A DNA stretch of 64,000 nt from Nigrospora sphaerica. Its lineage: Eukaryota > Ascomycota > Sordariomycetes > Amphisphaeriales > Apiosporaceae. Positions 23,688 to 36,600 of the stretch are shown here, piece by piece. How positions within the stretch are numbered: position 1 is the stretch's first letter; every line of letters begins with the position of its first letter. The stretch spans positions 2,596,501 to 2,660,500 of the forward strand of contig JAGVVL010000018.1 in the NCBI GenBank assembly GCA_018287875.1, read 5' to 3'. Under the pieces are notes generated by a model. It was not told where the DNA came from. It did no database searches and saw nothing but the letters and a program-made list of their open reading frames with translations. The position numbers and the translations under genes were made by a program.

Positions 23688-25948
23688 ATCTGTCCAGCGC
23701 CGTGGAGTGCCGTGGGGCCAGGACGGGCATGCCAACAGGTAGGTTCCCGGTTACCGGATGCGGCAACAGCACCGCAGGCTTGCCAAAAGCCGACGGTGGG
23801 ATTGACATACGCCTACTATGGGTCAAACAAAGGCGTTGTGGTCCTATAATGCTGGCGAATCCACTTCTGGCACCTGTCTCTCTGGCCCCAGCCCGTAGTT
23901 GGCATCGAAATAAGATTGATCTACGCATGGGTCAGGCCGATCCAGGGGGGGCCCCTGGTGGAAATGGAATCTCCTTCGAGAACACGTCTCCCCGCCTTGG
24001 CGCGTCACCACTCCGTCCGCACGACGGGACCTCCTAGCATCAGGCAGGGCACAGAGATTATGGTAGCTGAACACGGCTAGCTGGGCGGGCCCGAAACTCG
24101 GTTGGGACCGATAGGCTTTCGCGGAGACGGCGTATGCCACGCAGGAAGCTTGCGGCTTAGGGCCCGAAGGACGGCAAAGAGCAGGAAGTGCGGCGCGCCG
24201 TCGATACGAAGCCCGTGGAAGGTTTGGACGTCGAGACTCGCTGTAGGATGCCTGGGAATCTATCTCGAGCGCCTGTCTGGCGTGGATTGTTGGTGAGACG
24301 TGCGCGTGTGTACGTGAGAGTGCCGCCCACACGGAGAGCTCGAGGCCCCGAGCCGAGGCTCAGCAGAGAGGCTTGGAAACCCTCTCCCGAAGGGGGCTTC
24401 GAAACAGCCTGTGGCCCTAGGTTCACCGAACCACCGCGACGGTTCGCGCTGAGGCTCTGCTCAAAACGCTCTCACCCGCCCGATACCCTGTTCCCCTTGC
24501 TTGGGAGCCTTGGCCGCGTTGATGCAAACTGCAATGCGCCAAGACGCGCAAAGGGCACTAGCCCAGCAGGCACAGCTTCATGCAACATGGTCGCCGTGGC
24601 CCGAACGGGCAAGGGCACAATCTAACTTGCGCCGACGGGCGCTTCACGAATCGACGGTTCGTCGGCGAATAGTGGGACTCCTACCCGACCTAAAGTCAGC
24701 CCGTCGAGCGGGCGGCCCCTAGTCCCATCACTTCGGGCCATGGGGATTTCCAAAGATACTAGCAGGGCCGTCGGGGGGCTGATCCTGAATATCGCCTTCA
24801 TCTCGCGCGTGGCGACCTACCAGGCGCTCATCGCCGCGCGGAAGCTTACCCTAAGGAGCCGCTCAGTTCACCACTCGGCCACGCCGGCTTCATCGCGTGG
24901 ACTTGCGAGAGCCCAAGTATAACGGGACCCTGCCCCTGGGGAGGCTCTTGGAATCGGCCGAAACGGGCCCAGCACCCTCTCCGTACCGGGCGGAGTTTTG
25001 GCACGAGACGCCGGTCACATGCGTCTCGTGCGGGCAGTGCTGGACCATCAGCCGGCCATGACCGCCTCCAGGGGAAGTGTTTACCCGCCTGGTCATCTTC
25101 CCCGTATATGCCCCGTTTGCCATCTAGTTTGGTCTCGGGGAGTCGTTTCGTGGGATATTCCAAGTTGGCTTTCAACCTTATCGAGATCACGGGCTACAAG
25201 TCGGCCCACGTACGATATGGCCGGGTTCTTGGCGTGTTCATCGAGCTCCCTGTATCGCGCTGGGAGCCCCCGGTTCCCTCAGTGTCTTGATACTGCAAGT
25301 CTCGTTGCAGGATCCCGTTCATTCTATTTTTGGGGGAGGGGGCTGATGAATGCCGATCGTGGCTTATCGTAAGATGATACTCTCAGTGATATTCGAGAAT
25401 ATATGCACCATGCTTGGGCAGACTACAAATAGGGTATAAGGTATGTTCAGCTGTTCGCTCACGGGGGTCCCTCCTCCATGCGATCTAGTAGTCAGTCGTG
25501 CTTTCGTACGCCGTCAGATCACTCATCTTGTCGGTATCATCTAGTTTAGAACACGGCGAAACATGGGAAACCGAGAAGAGGAGCAGGGGCAAGAATCGAG
25601 GTCTTGATCATGCAGCCGTACTCGCTACTGTATATCCACGACGGCAACCAAACTCTAGTAGAGGACGAATCGGGGGGCCCAGGTCAAGGCATGAGAATAA
25701 CCAGTGTATCGATTTATACATGTTCACCCAGGGTACAATTACCGCTCTGGCTTCCCGAGGAGTGCTTCCGTACAAATGACTTCACATCATGAAAGAGCTC
25801 GTTATAGAGGATACCAAAAGTTTTGCGGCAGCCCAGGTCAGGCAAAGAGACCAAAGAGACCAGTATTCCAGTATCGAGCGCAGCGGATGCGCACTGTTCA
25901 CTGTTGAATACCGATTGACTCAATACAAGTACTTAGTCTGGGGGTCAT
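23688..25948. other. Gene-poor stretch
   Basis: About 2.2 kb with no gene I can support. Open frames at 23666-24037, 24188-24625, 24998-25372 and, on the minus strand, 24846-25190 have no recognisable motifs. Short hydrophobic fragments in different plus-strand frames around 24750-25300 could be remains of a decayed membrane-protein gene, but I cannot name it. Confidence 0.4.
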
Positions 25949-26980
25949 CTATTTGGAAGCCTCCTCCTCTTCTTCTTCTGGCACATCCTCGCCATCCTCG
26001 ATAGCCTTTTGGCGTCTTCTCGCGGCCTGCTCCCTTTTCCTTTCAAGCAGCTGTTTCAGTCTCTTCGCGTTATTAAAGACGCCGCTCGTGCCGGAGCCGC
26101 ACGCCGCACAGCTCGGGTCGCGCCTGTACCTTTGCAGCGCGCAAGGCTCACAGAAGTAGTGGCCGCATCTCGTGACGATGGGGCTCCGGTAGGGCCCTTT
26201 ACAGATGATGCAGGCAAAGGGGATTTTCTCCAGCATGGCTTCTTCCGACGGGTCATCGTCGTCCGCTTTCGACTTGTCTCGGTCAGCACTAGATACCACG
26301 GTGCCGCCCACGTTCTTTTTGCCCTTAGTGACCTTTTCCCACTCGCGGTCAAGCTGCCACCCTTGCTTGTAGTCCTCGCGGGCGTGGAGGAACTTGCAGT
26401 TGTCGCCAAAGCCGCAAAAGCCTGTCTGCTTGTAATCCTTGCAGACATCGGGCGCGAAATCCGTGGTGGTGACGGTGCGAATATTGGTAGGGGCTTTTAC
26501 AGGGCCCACAGAGCGCTGCGGCGCATTGGGGTTCTTATCGATGAACTTGGTACTGTTGGCAAGACCCTTGTACGTGCCGTCGGGCGCGCCAGTGCTTTCG
26601 GCCGGCTTGTTGGGAAGCGCGCGGGTCTTTCCCAGTAGGTTCTTGTCGTCATCGTACCAGTTGCTTTGCTTTGTAGCGTCATTGGTGCTTGTGATGGGGA
26701 CGCTGCGATCCGCCTCGAAGACGGTGGCAGACTCGTGCCGAGGCGCCGAGGCGTTGTTCTTGGAGGAGGCCGTCACGACGGCGCTGTTTTTCTTGCGGCG
26801 CTTTACCCGTTGACCTGATTCATCCTCAGACGACGTGTAATCGGAATCGGAATCATCGCTCTTCGCTGCGGGGGGCGTTGCTGGCCGTTTCCTGATGTTA
26901 GCCTTGCCCTTCGCACCGCGCTTCTTGAAGATTGCGACGGGTGCGACAGGCGCTGCCGTGTCTGCCGCTTCGTCGGCCAT
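25949..26980 (-). CDS. cwc24: Pre-mRNA-splicing factor CWC24
   Basis: A single-exon gene of 343 residues. The N-terminal third is disordered and charged (acidic Ser/Asp patch at 41-56, then KRRKK). A CCCH zinc finger spans C180-H199 (CKDYKQTGFCGFGDNCKFLH), and a RING finger spans about 257-294 (CIIC, RCGHYFCEPC, CAAC). This order of CCCH then RING, with the linker GWQLDREWEKV, is specific to Cwc24/RNF113. In yeast, Cwc24 contacts the 5' splice site in the activated spliceosome before the first step; RNF113A also has ubiquitin-ligase activity. The C terminus is a basic helix ending in an acidic run. The start ATG has a good context and begins the MADEAAD sequence. Confidence 0.95.
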   Translation of the reverse strand: MADEAADTAAPVAPVAIFKKRGAKGKANIRKRPATPPAAKSDDSDSDYTSSEDESGQRVKRRKKNSAVVTASSKNNASAPRHESATVFEADRSVPITSTNDATKQSNWYDDDKNLLGKTRALPNKPAESTGAPDGTYKGLANSTKFIDKNPNAPQRSVGPVKAPTNIRTVTTTDFAPDVCKDYKQTGFCGFGDNCKFLHAREDYKQGWQLDREWEKVTKGKKNVGGTVVSSADRDKSKADDDDPSEEAMLEKIPFACIICKGPYRSPIVTRCGHYFCEPCALQRYRRDPSCAACGSGTSGVFNNAKRLKQLLERKREQAARRRQKAIEDGEDVPEEEEEEASK

Positions 26981-28879
26981 TCCTGCCGGTGGTTGCAGAG
27001 ATGCTGCTGGGTATCAAATTCGGTGCGGTTCGCGATGAAGAGAGGCGGCCAAACCGGTTGGGTCAGTTGCTTTGTTGAATCGCACCGGACGGCGGGTTTG
27101 CCCTCTATTGACGACTTGCGTCGTGCCGGGCTGCCAAAGGTTGCTCGAGAGCTTGAGTGGGTTAGCAAGTGGCCTCGAAACAATTGTCGCCACACTCCGC
27201 GTTCTGGAAACTAGCGGAGACGCCACAAAATGTGGCTGGCCCCATAACTGCGCAGTGGTAGTAAGCGAGCAGCTCCCGGGCGGCCTTGGCTTCCATGCCT
27301 TCGATTCAGCTTCTACGGGGTACCTAACTCAATAGGGGATACCCGCATCGTCCACACCTCTTGCTTCGCAAAGAACCTTCTTTCTTAGCTGTCCCTAGCC
27401 GTAGCATCCGGCGTCGCCTGGCCTGTCCCTGGCTCCGGCCTGCAACCATGGCTACTACTATTGTAAGTATGTACTCACCTACTGTTATTACTCAGAATTG
27501 TACATGATGTACATCCGCCTCCCCATGTATAGTAGGGCATGTACCGGTAGCAGCCGCTCCTAGGTTCCCGGCATTAATCCCATTCGATCTGGGTGATCCG
27601 CTGCCCCCCCTCGGTGCCAGACCGACAAGGGTTGTATTGGGAATTGTGACGTGTCAGGCCTTTGGGTAAATGATCACTAAGCCGTTTCCAGCGAGCAGTG
27701 GATTGTGCGTGGGGTCACTCAATCTCGTGGTGAGCTGAGAGCTACGCCAGGGGAAAACGCTCTGGGGGGCGCCCAGGGACTTTGACACGGAGTTCATACT
27801 GTCTGATCTCTGGCCAATTTCCAGGCATGCAGGGCAGGCTGGCCGTATTGGACAGTGCCCGCTTCTTTGAGATCATCACCGTTCCCAGCTTTCCCAGCGG
27901 TCCGGCTAACTCAAGTACGATGGATAGTATGCATGCAGCGCCAGCAGAAGTCTGCAGGAGAGTATGGGCTTGCTATTCGTAGCTTCTTTGGCTCTTGGCG
28001 CGACAGGGAGGCCCCGCTGCTACAGGTGGTGTGAGCATCCCGTGTCGTCGCTTCGGGAAGCACAGCTCTAATCTTCATCGTTCATGCGGCGGCGCAGCCA
28101 CGTCTAGTCACACGTCGCGGCGCCCAGCACCAACCGTCAGGCGCGTCTTTGCTTCTTTTTATGCGCAGCCAGCAAGAGGGACGGATACGGCGGTAGCAAC
28201 CAAAGTAGGATGTCAACATCAACATCAACATGGGGCGGAAAGCGACCAATGGTCAGTCGGGAGAAGAGGTGAGGGAAAGGGAGAGAGGGGGAGAGGCAGG
28301 GTAGAGGGGAACGGGGGGGGGTCAACAATGTGGGAGTCATCCATTCATTCACCCATGGTTCCGCGACGACAGTCACTACACCGTCGTCGCGCGTGAGCAG
28401 CAATTCATTGGTAGCCTCGGCGTGACGTCGCCCTGAACGCGTAAATGACTTTGACGGCAGTCGGCTAGCCTCAGAAGCCCTATGCGGAAAGGGGCAACGA
28501 GCGACGGGCTATTCAGTAATAAGCCAGCTATGCACGCCGTCCCCATCGTGTCCGTCCCCATTCCATCCATTAACGGCCGACCTACTGGAGGTCGGCAGGC
28601 TGGCAGGCTGGGGATGGGATGGCTCATGGGATGGGATGAATGGAGCTAGGAATGTGGGTTCCGTATTGCTGTTCATCAGCACCCACGTCTTTCCAGCTCC
28701 CTCGGTCTGTGGGTGTTTGGGGGTTCTGGGACGGCGCCCTACACACCGTAGAGCCGTTGCCATCCTTGTCTCCGAGACCGTCTGTGCTGGCATGGACCCC
28801 AGCCCGTACCGTAGGAATAGATACCTCTTTACCGTACCAAAGCTAGGCGTACCGAACGTGAACGGGAGTGCCAGAGTGC
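26981..28879. other. Intergenic region
   Basis: CWC24 and the Num1-like gene diverge from this area. No conserved protein was found. Minor G-rich and C-rich homopolymer runs occur near 28310-28320. Open frames here lack family features. Confidence 0.45.
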
Positions 28880-30682
28880 CTTGTCGTCCGACATTGAACA
28901 CTCGCAAATTGACCGAATTAGGGAACTCGTCCACAATCTCCATCGTGGACGGGGCCACCCAAGGCCACCTTCGCCCTCCCGTCCCCCTTCACCACAATTT
29001 CTGTTCACTTCGGGTACTCCTGATTTGATCCCCTTCTTCCCTCCTCGCCCGTTGTGTGTCGCCGTGGGTGGTTTTTGTCCCTCCCCTCCCCTCCGCCCCC
29101 TCCCCTCCCCCCCTCACTCCGCCCTGGCCGTTTCTCCCTCGCGAGACACTGTTCGAGACAACAGATCTGGTGGCTTCCCCAAGGCCCAGAGCTGCTTCTT
29201 CTTTGGCTTCCCGTCTTGCCCTCTCCCATTGTCCTTTCTGCTGGGGGAAAAAAGACGCGTCTCACAAGGCACACGACGCCCTCACTCACTCACTTAATCT
29301 CTCCTTCTATCGCTCTTGTCTCTCCTCTTGCAACCCTCCACTCCTTAGGCCCGTTTGCGCGCATTCTGCCGCAGCGGCTTTCCACTAATCGTATTTCCTA
29401 ACTCTTTCACGGCTGTTGTAGGCGAAATAGAAAAAGGAGGGCATATCGATCCATCGGTTTCCCGGAAAACAAAACGCAACCCGCACGCTCCGCCTTTGCT
29501 GCACCCCGTATTCACGTTTTCTACTCTTGGTCCGCCTTTCATTTCTCACCGTTTCGGTTCGGTTCGTCCTTTTTTAAAGAAAACCAGTAGCATCATCTCG
29601 CACCCGCCTGGCGGCGCCTACCGTACCGTTCCTCGCTTCCTCTCTCTTGCCCCGGCGCAGTCATCGCGACCCGGCCGTTCGTTTCGTCCAGTCTGCGCAT
29701 TCCGTCGCTTGGAGGGCAGGCAACACCTTGGCGAACTGCACTTCGAGATCGTCGCCCTCTGGATCCGACCCCGTGCCGACGGAAGGTTCACCAATCCCTC
29801 AAGAGTATCCATCGGGAAAGACTCGGGTCCCTGCATCGCACCGGTACCCTGGCTCCTCTGTTCTCCTGTATGCCGCGGCTGTCGCATTTCACTTTGCGTA
29901 GTGGTAGCTGAGTCGCAGCAACAGCCGACGACGACACGACGACCCGCAGGCCCAGGAAACGATACGTGCGAGACATTCGCCAACGCTCGCACGCCCGCTT
30001 TGGCATCCCGGTGTCCGCTACGCCCGCCACCACCGCAGCGATTGGCAGAACTCCCCCTCGCCCGCCCGTGGATGCGCGCGCACGCGTCGACCCAATCCGC
30101 TCGCCTCGTCCGGTTTTCAGCCAATATTGCGTGCACCAGTCGATTTAATCTACCCTCGCAGAGTTCGGCCCATCTTCGTTAGGCCGCCATTCAGCCCGGC
30201 TTGCCGCACCCTCGTCCAGGTACTTACCACCAGCCCCAGTTTCCTCTAGCTACCGTAGCTCTTTCTCCTTCTCTTCCTCCTCCTCCACCCTCTCCGGGCC
30301 CGCGCTTGGCTGTGCAATCATGATAATAATAATAACAAGCTTGTGCAGTCCAGTTCGCCTGCTCCGATCGCGATCCCCGACCCTGCCGAGCTTAGTCACG
30401 CGAGGCGCAGCCAAATCGCGCCTGCGTTGTTGTCCACTTCAGACCTCACGTCCTCGTCCCGCCTGATTCGCTGGCAAACACCCCGGCCGCTTTTTTGCTT
30501 CTTTTCGTCCCACCAGTCCAATCTGCTCCTTGTTGAGACTGGAGCTGACAGTCGGACTACCTGGTCCCTTGCTCCAGCACGCGAGGAACTGCGGCGTGCA
30601 TGTCACCCTCCTAATTCAAGGGGAAACTGCGCACCCTGTGCCGTGCGCTTCCTCTTGAATAGGCAGCAACGAATCGCTCACC
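28880..30682 (+). other. Pyrimidine-rich promoter/leader of the Num1-like gene
   Basis: About 1.8 kb whose plus strand is dominated by C and T, with CCCTCCCC-type runs near 29080-29120 and many CTCT stretches. This pattern suits a strong promoter plus long 5' leader, and the leader may contain introns I cannot place. The long plus-strand open frame at 29355-30182 appears to be a consequence of the composition. Confidence 0.45.
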
Positions 30683-33600
30683 ATGGCCGCCCCGATGGCC
30701 GAGGACGAGCCTTTGTCGCCCGTCTTCGACTATCACGTGCAACAACATGATCCCTTCGGCGAGCCGGCGCCGCCTCCTGTGAGGGACACGGCGCGACAAC
30801 GTTTCTCCAACTTCGACTCCGACTTCTTCGCCCTTGGTCCCAACGCATCGCCCGCCCAGGCAAGACGAGCACTGGAGGCGCACCTGGCCGAGACGGACCG
30901 CCGCATGGAGGAGGCGGGAAGGCTGGGCACCGCCCTGGTAGCGCAGCGCAAGGAACTCGAGGAGAGACTACAAGAGGTGACAAGCCAGCAAGAAGACAGC
31001 CAACTGTCGGAGGAGCTAAAACAACGACTCGCCGACATCGAGAAGGAATACAACGAAGTTGCAAGGGAGAGTGCCAGGGCCTTTTTGCCCAAACCCAGAG
31101 TCCCCAGCAATGAGGCGACGGGTGGGTCCCATATCGCGCCCGATGGGAAAGGCGGCCGAGTAAGACTCCGCACCAGCCCTGAAAGGACTGCCCCCTTTGC
31201 TAACGACGGATGTGCCAGCGTTCTGCGAGCCCCTCCAAGTTTGAGGGCCATGCCGAACCCTCTACTGCCAAACTCGCCGTCTCCAACCGAAAATCCCGGA
31301 ACCAGGCCGGCCCCAAGCTGCATGATATCGAACTGGCTGCTGAGATCAGCACGTCCCTGATTGCCCAGGTCCGGAATCTACAAGCGATCCTGGCCGAAAA
31401 GGAGGAGGAACTGCGCGATGTCAAGATAGAAAAATCCAAGCTTGAATACGATGCCGAAGGGTTCCAGCAGCGGCTCAAGACGCTGGATGAGAGCGAAAGC
31501 CGCTACAAGGACGAGAACTGGAGCCTCGAGACTCAGGTACACGAGTTGGAGGCCGCTCAGAGGGACTCAACCGCCCGCGAGAAAAAGCTGCAGCAGACTG
31601 TCAGCATTCTCCAAGCCGAAAAGACGGCAACACAACGGGAGCTCGACGAAGCCAAGGTCAACTATGCCAGGCTGACCGACGAATATGCCGTGGCTGTCAA
31701 AACGCACGACGTGGAGCTGGGCGCCGCCAAGCGGAACCTCGTCATGGCCGATTCGGAGCGCTTCGCACTGCAGCGCAAGATTGAGGACCTCACGAGCCAA
31801 AACCAGGAGCTCGCCAAGGCTTTCGCGGCACAGAGGGGCAGGACTATGGAGAGGTCGGATTACCTGGATGTCAGTCCGCAAGACTACGAGACAATCGACG
31901 ACCGCGGGACGCCAGAGCACTCCCCCCCCCCAGTCTCGCCCATGAAGGGCACCCCCAGGCATGCCATGCTCGAGACGGAGACGCTGAAGACGTCGCTCGG
32001 TCACGCTCAGCGGACCATTCAGAGCTTGAGGACAAACGTTCACCGCGAGAAGACCGAGAAGCTGGAGTTGCGTCGCATGTTGCAGGATGCCCGCGACGAG
32101 CTGGAGAAGACACGTCAAGAGCCGGTGCCAGCCACGCCTAAGCAGCGCAAGAACACCCTGACGAAGGATTTCAAGAAGCCGCCCAAGCTGCTTGGCAATC
32201 TCCGAAGCGTACGGAGCGAAATCTACCCAGATGACGATAACTGGGAGGATACCAGTGACGCTGGTAACACGCCTGACCATCCCTTCGCGTCCCAACGCCC
32301 TCTCCAGCATTTCGACCCGGTCTCGGAAAGTACCGAAACGGACGATTTCGAAACCGCCGCCGAGGATGACGATCAAGCATTCGACACTGCCAATGAGCGG
32401 GGCAACACCACGGACGACTTCCAGACTGGCGCAGAGAATTTCTCCAGCTCCGACGACGATATGACCGAAACCGAGAGCCCTTCGAAGGGTACCATTCGGG
32501 GTCGTCCCGCTGCCATGCTCACGCGCAATGATTCCCTGCACAGCACGGCATCGACGGAAGACGAATACGACTCCGACGTCACCCAGCTTCCCAGTCTCCA
32601 GCAAAAATTCCCTCTCCGTGCAAGCCGAGGTGCCTTCCGACGGCCCAGGCGAGCAAGCGAAGTGCCCAGCGTGCAGAGCAGTCCAAGGAGCTTCATTAAC
32701 ACCAGCGTGACCAATACGCCTCGGCAGCCTTCGCAGAGTTTGGCGGCCGAGCTCGGCGACTTCGATACCAGCGACAATGAGTCAAGCTTTTCTGCTACTC
32801 CCAACAGGAGCATCCGGACGTCGAGGCCTGGCTCAACAAGGGGCACCATCGTGCCGGCGATGCCGCAGATGACTTTCGGCCGGGCCCTGCCTCAAATGGT
32901 TGATAGTGGCATGATGACAGAGCCCATGCCCAGACTGCTGCCCATGTCTGCTGGCATTGATAGACCCATCTCCATGGCCACCGTCACCAGCCAAGCCCCC
33001 TCCGAGTACAGTGAAATGGCCGGCCAAGACCTGGAGGACAAACTGGCCAAGTTCCCCTCCCCCCCGGGATCACCACGGAAACCCGATTACGGTGTTCCTC
33101 CCGAAGAAGTGGAGATACTCAGACAGGAGCATGCCAGGCAGATTGAGCAGCTGCATGTTGAAAACGCTGCTGCTCACGCTGCCGCAGTGGATGCTCTCAA
33201 GTCGAGCCACGGCTACGAACTGAGTAGGACGGTGGACGAGGCCAAATCTGCACATGCCCAGGAACTGGAAGCGCTCAAGTCCAACCATGCCGAAGAGGCG
33301 AGCAGATCGTCGGCAGAGGCCTTGGCTGCTCACGCTAAGGAGCTTGAAGTCCTGCAAGCCAACCACGAAGCCAAGATTGCCGGCCTGGAATCCGAGCTCA
33401 ACGCTGCCCACGTCTCCGAGCTTCAGGCCCTGAAGACGCGGCACCAGGAGCAACTGGAAGCTGTGCAGAAGGACAGCGACGCAGCCCATGCGGCCGAGCT
33501 TGCCGCCTTGGTTACTGCCCATGCTGCACAAATCGAGCATGCCAAGAAGGAGCTTACGGATAGCCACGTAAAGGACCTCGACAAGCTGAAGGCTGCTCAT

Positions 33601-36600
33601 GCTGAGCAGATCGAGTTGGCCAAGCAGGGTAGCGACGCAGCCCATGCGCAGGAGCTTGAGGCCCTGAAAGCGGCCAACATGTCGCAAATCGACGAGACCA
33701 AGAGCAGCATTGCGGCCACGCACGCCCGAGAGCTGGAAGCCCTCAAGGCGGCCCATGCTACCCAGGTTGAACAATCGAAGAAGGATAGCGAGGCAGCTCA
33801 CGCGGCCGCCCTGGCAGCCCTTGTCGCGTCCCACGCGGAGAAACTGGAGGCTTCCAAGGCTGAGAGCGATGCTTTCTTGGCCGAACACGTCGAGACACTC
33901 AAGCAAACCCATGAGGAGCAGCTGCGGTCCTCCAAGGCCGAAGGTGAAGCACTCATTGCCAAAGAGATCGAGGCCCTCAAAGCCGCCCACGGCGAACAAC
34001 TTCGGTCCACCAAGGCCGAAGGTGAAGCCAACTTGGCGCGTGAAATTGAGGCGCTTCGAGTCGTGCACATGCAGCAGCTTTCGGCTGCTCAGACGGAGAG
34101 TGATGCCAAGCTGAGCCGCGAGCTCGACTCTCTCCGTGTAGAACACTCGAAGCAGCTCGAAGACTCCAAGAAGCACAGCGACGCCGCCCACGCAGCAGCA
34201 ATCGCAGCATTGGTTGCGTCGCACGCCAAACAGCTCGAAGTATCCAAGAAGGAGAGCGATGGTGCTCACGCGGCTGAGCTGGCTGCTCTGGCTGCGTCAC
34301 ACACTCAGAAGCTCGAGAAGAGCAAGCAGGAAAGTGACGCCACACTTGAGCGCGAGCTCGAACGTCTCCGATCAACGCACGCCGAAGCGCTCGACAAGAC
34401 TAAAAAGGAACGCGATGCTGCACAAGAAGCAGCCCTTGCAGCCCTTGCTGCTGCCCATGCCAAGGAGCTGTTGAGCGCCAAGTCCAGCGCCGAAGCCAAC
34501 CTGGCCAAGGAGCTTGCTTCAGCCAAGGAGGCGCACAGCCAGGAGATAGAATCCATCCGCGCTGGGCACTCGGCCGCCCACGCGCAGGAGCTGGAGAGCT
34601 TCAAGGCTGCTCTGGCCAAGCAAGTCGAGTCTTCGAAGTCAGCAGGCGATGCGGCTCATTCCCACCAGATCGAGGCACTCAACGCTGCGCATGCCGAGAT
34701 ACTCGACGCGCACAAGCGTGACAGCGATAATGCACTGGCGCAAGCTCTGGAGTCAGCGAAGGCCGCCCACGAGCGACACGTTCAGTCTCTCAAGGACGAC
34801 CACTCTGCTTCCAGGTCCAAGGAAGCAGAGGAGCTTGCCTCTAAGCACGATGCCGAACTCGCTGCCCTCAAAGCCGAGATCCTGGCTGCTAAGGACAAGG
34901 ATATCGCTGCCTTGCTCGCCCAGCACCAGGCCGAGGTTGCGAAGCTCAACGAAGAGAGCAGCCAATCCAAGGCCAAGTCGCTCGAAGAGATGTCTGCCAG
35001 CCACGCGAAGGAAGTCGAAGCGTTGCAGACCGAGTTCTCTGCGACCAAAGCCAAGGAGCTTGCGGAGCTTTCGGCCGACCACGAGAAGCAGCTCGAAACT
35101 TTACGTACCGAGTCAGCGGCCGCCATGGCCAAGGAACTGGCTGAGTTGACGTCGTCCCACGAGAAGCAGCTCGGTGCCGCTAGAGCCGAAGCGGCTGCTG
35201 CTAAGAGCCGAGAGCTCCAAGAGGCAACTGATGCTCACGAGAAGCAAATTGAACAGTTGAAGGCCGAAGCTACCGCCGCCAAGCTTGTGGCAATCGAAGA
35301 GCTTACGGCCAGTCACAACCGTCAACTGGAAACCATCAGAGTTGAGGCTGCCGCTGCAAAGTCAAAGGAGCTCGAAGAGCTGTCGGCAAGCCACGCCAGT
35401 GAACTCCAGACGCTCAAGACGGAGCACGAGTCCGCCATGGCGAAGCTGACGGAGGAAATGGCCGCCAATCAGACGGTGAAACTAGAGACACTGGAATCGG
35501 AGAGGAGTGCTGCCAAGGCCAAGGAGCTGGAAGAACTGCAAGCAGCCCACGACAAGGCCCTGGCCGCCCTCCGTGAGGAGCACGAATCCCTGCGGGCCAA
35601 GGAATTGGACGACCTCAAATCGGGTCACGCCACACTGCTGGCGTCCCTGCGCACAGAACATCAGACCGCTCTAGATGACACTCTGGCAAACCTTAAAGCC
35701 AGCCACGCGCAGGAAATGGAGTCGCTTGCGAGCACGCACTCCTCGTCGCAAACGGCGGCTCTTGCGGCTTTGGAAGCGACTCATGTCAAGCAACTGGAGG
35801 CCCTGAAGGCCGAAAGTGAAGCTGCCATGGCCCGGGAGCTGGAGGCCGCCCGAGAGGACCACTCGAGGCAACTCGAGGCCCAGAACGCGCAGAGTTTGGC
35901 AGACAAGGAGAAGCTTCTGGCCAGCCACGCCCTGGAGCTGGAAGCTCTGCGGCACTCCCTGACCGTGACGCGGCCGACTCTGGGCTACTCGGCCATGCGT
36001 GCGGTAGAGACGGAGCCTATTGAGCCCACTAAGCTTACCGAGCTCACCGTGGTGGGAGGGGAGCAAGACGTTCGCCGCAGCCCGTGGCGGGAGGGATTCA
36101 TCATCCCGCGGGATCAAGAAGAGCCGCATACGCCACATGCCTTTGGCGTGTCCAGCGGACAGGACCAGGATGCGGTCGCGCCAATCATCGCAGAGGATGA
36201 GACAGGTCAATCAGCCGGCGCGCCGGCGGGTGCAGAAACGCCCGAGTCCCAGCGACCGTTTAGGGAGATGTCGACCAATACTGACGCACGTCCGTTCCGG
36301 CAGACGCCCGTGCTCACTGTCGACTCGAGCTCGCAGACTGCGCTTACAGCCGAGGGGATTGATCGCATGCTGCTGCCGTCTAAGCACGAGCAACGGTCCT
36401 CCTCCGACTCTATCAACATCATCCCCGCCGGCTTCGCTGACGCCAGCGATCCCACAGCGCTCTTGCACGCGCCCTCTCAGGAAAGCCTCGCAAGCGCTGC
36501 CCGGGCCCGAGGCGATTCTGGCATCGTTTCTGCCGCCGAGCCGGTTCCCACACGTCGTCCCGGCAGCTCCGCCAGCATGCGGAGCGCCATGCAGATGATG

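Noticed and set aside
28509..28958. 149-codon minus-strand open frame
   Set aside because: No domain or splice-compatible extension was found, and composition is not distinct from flanking non-coding DNA.
33100..35960. Numerous long open frames on the opposite strand of the Num1-like repeats
   Set aside because: They mirror the 78-bp repeat of the real coding strand and have no independent support.
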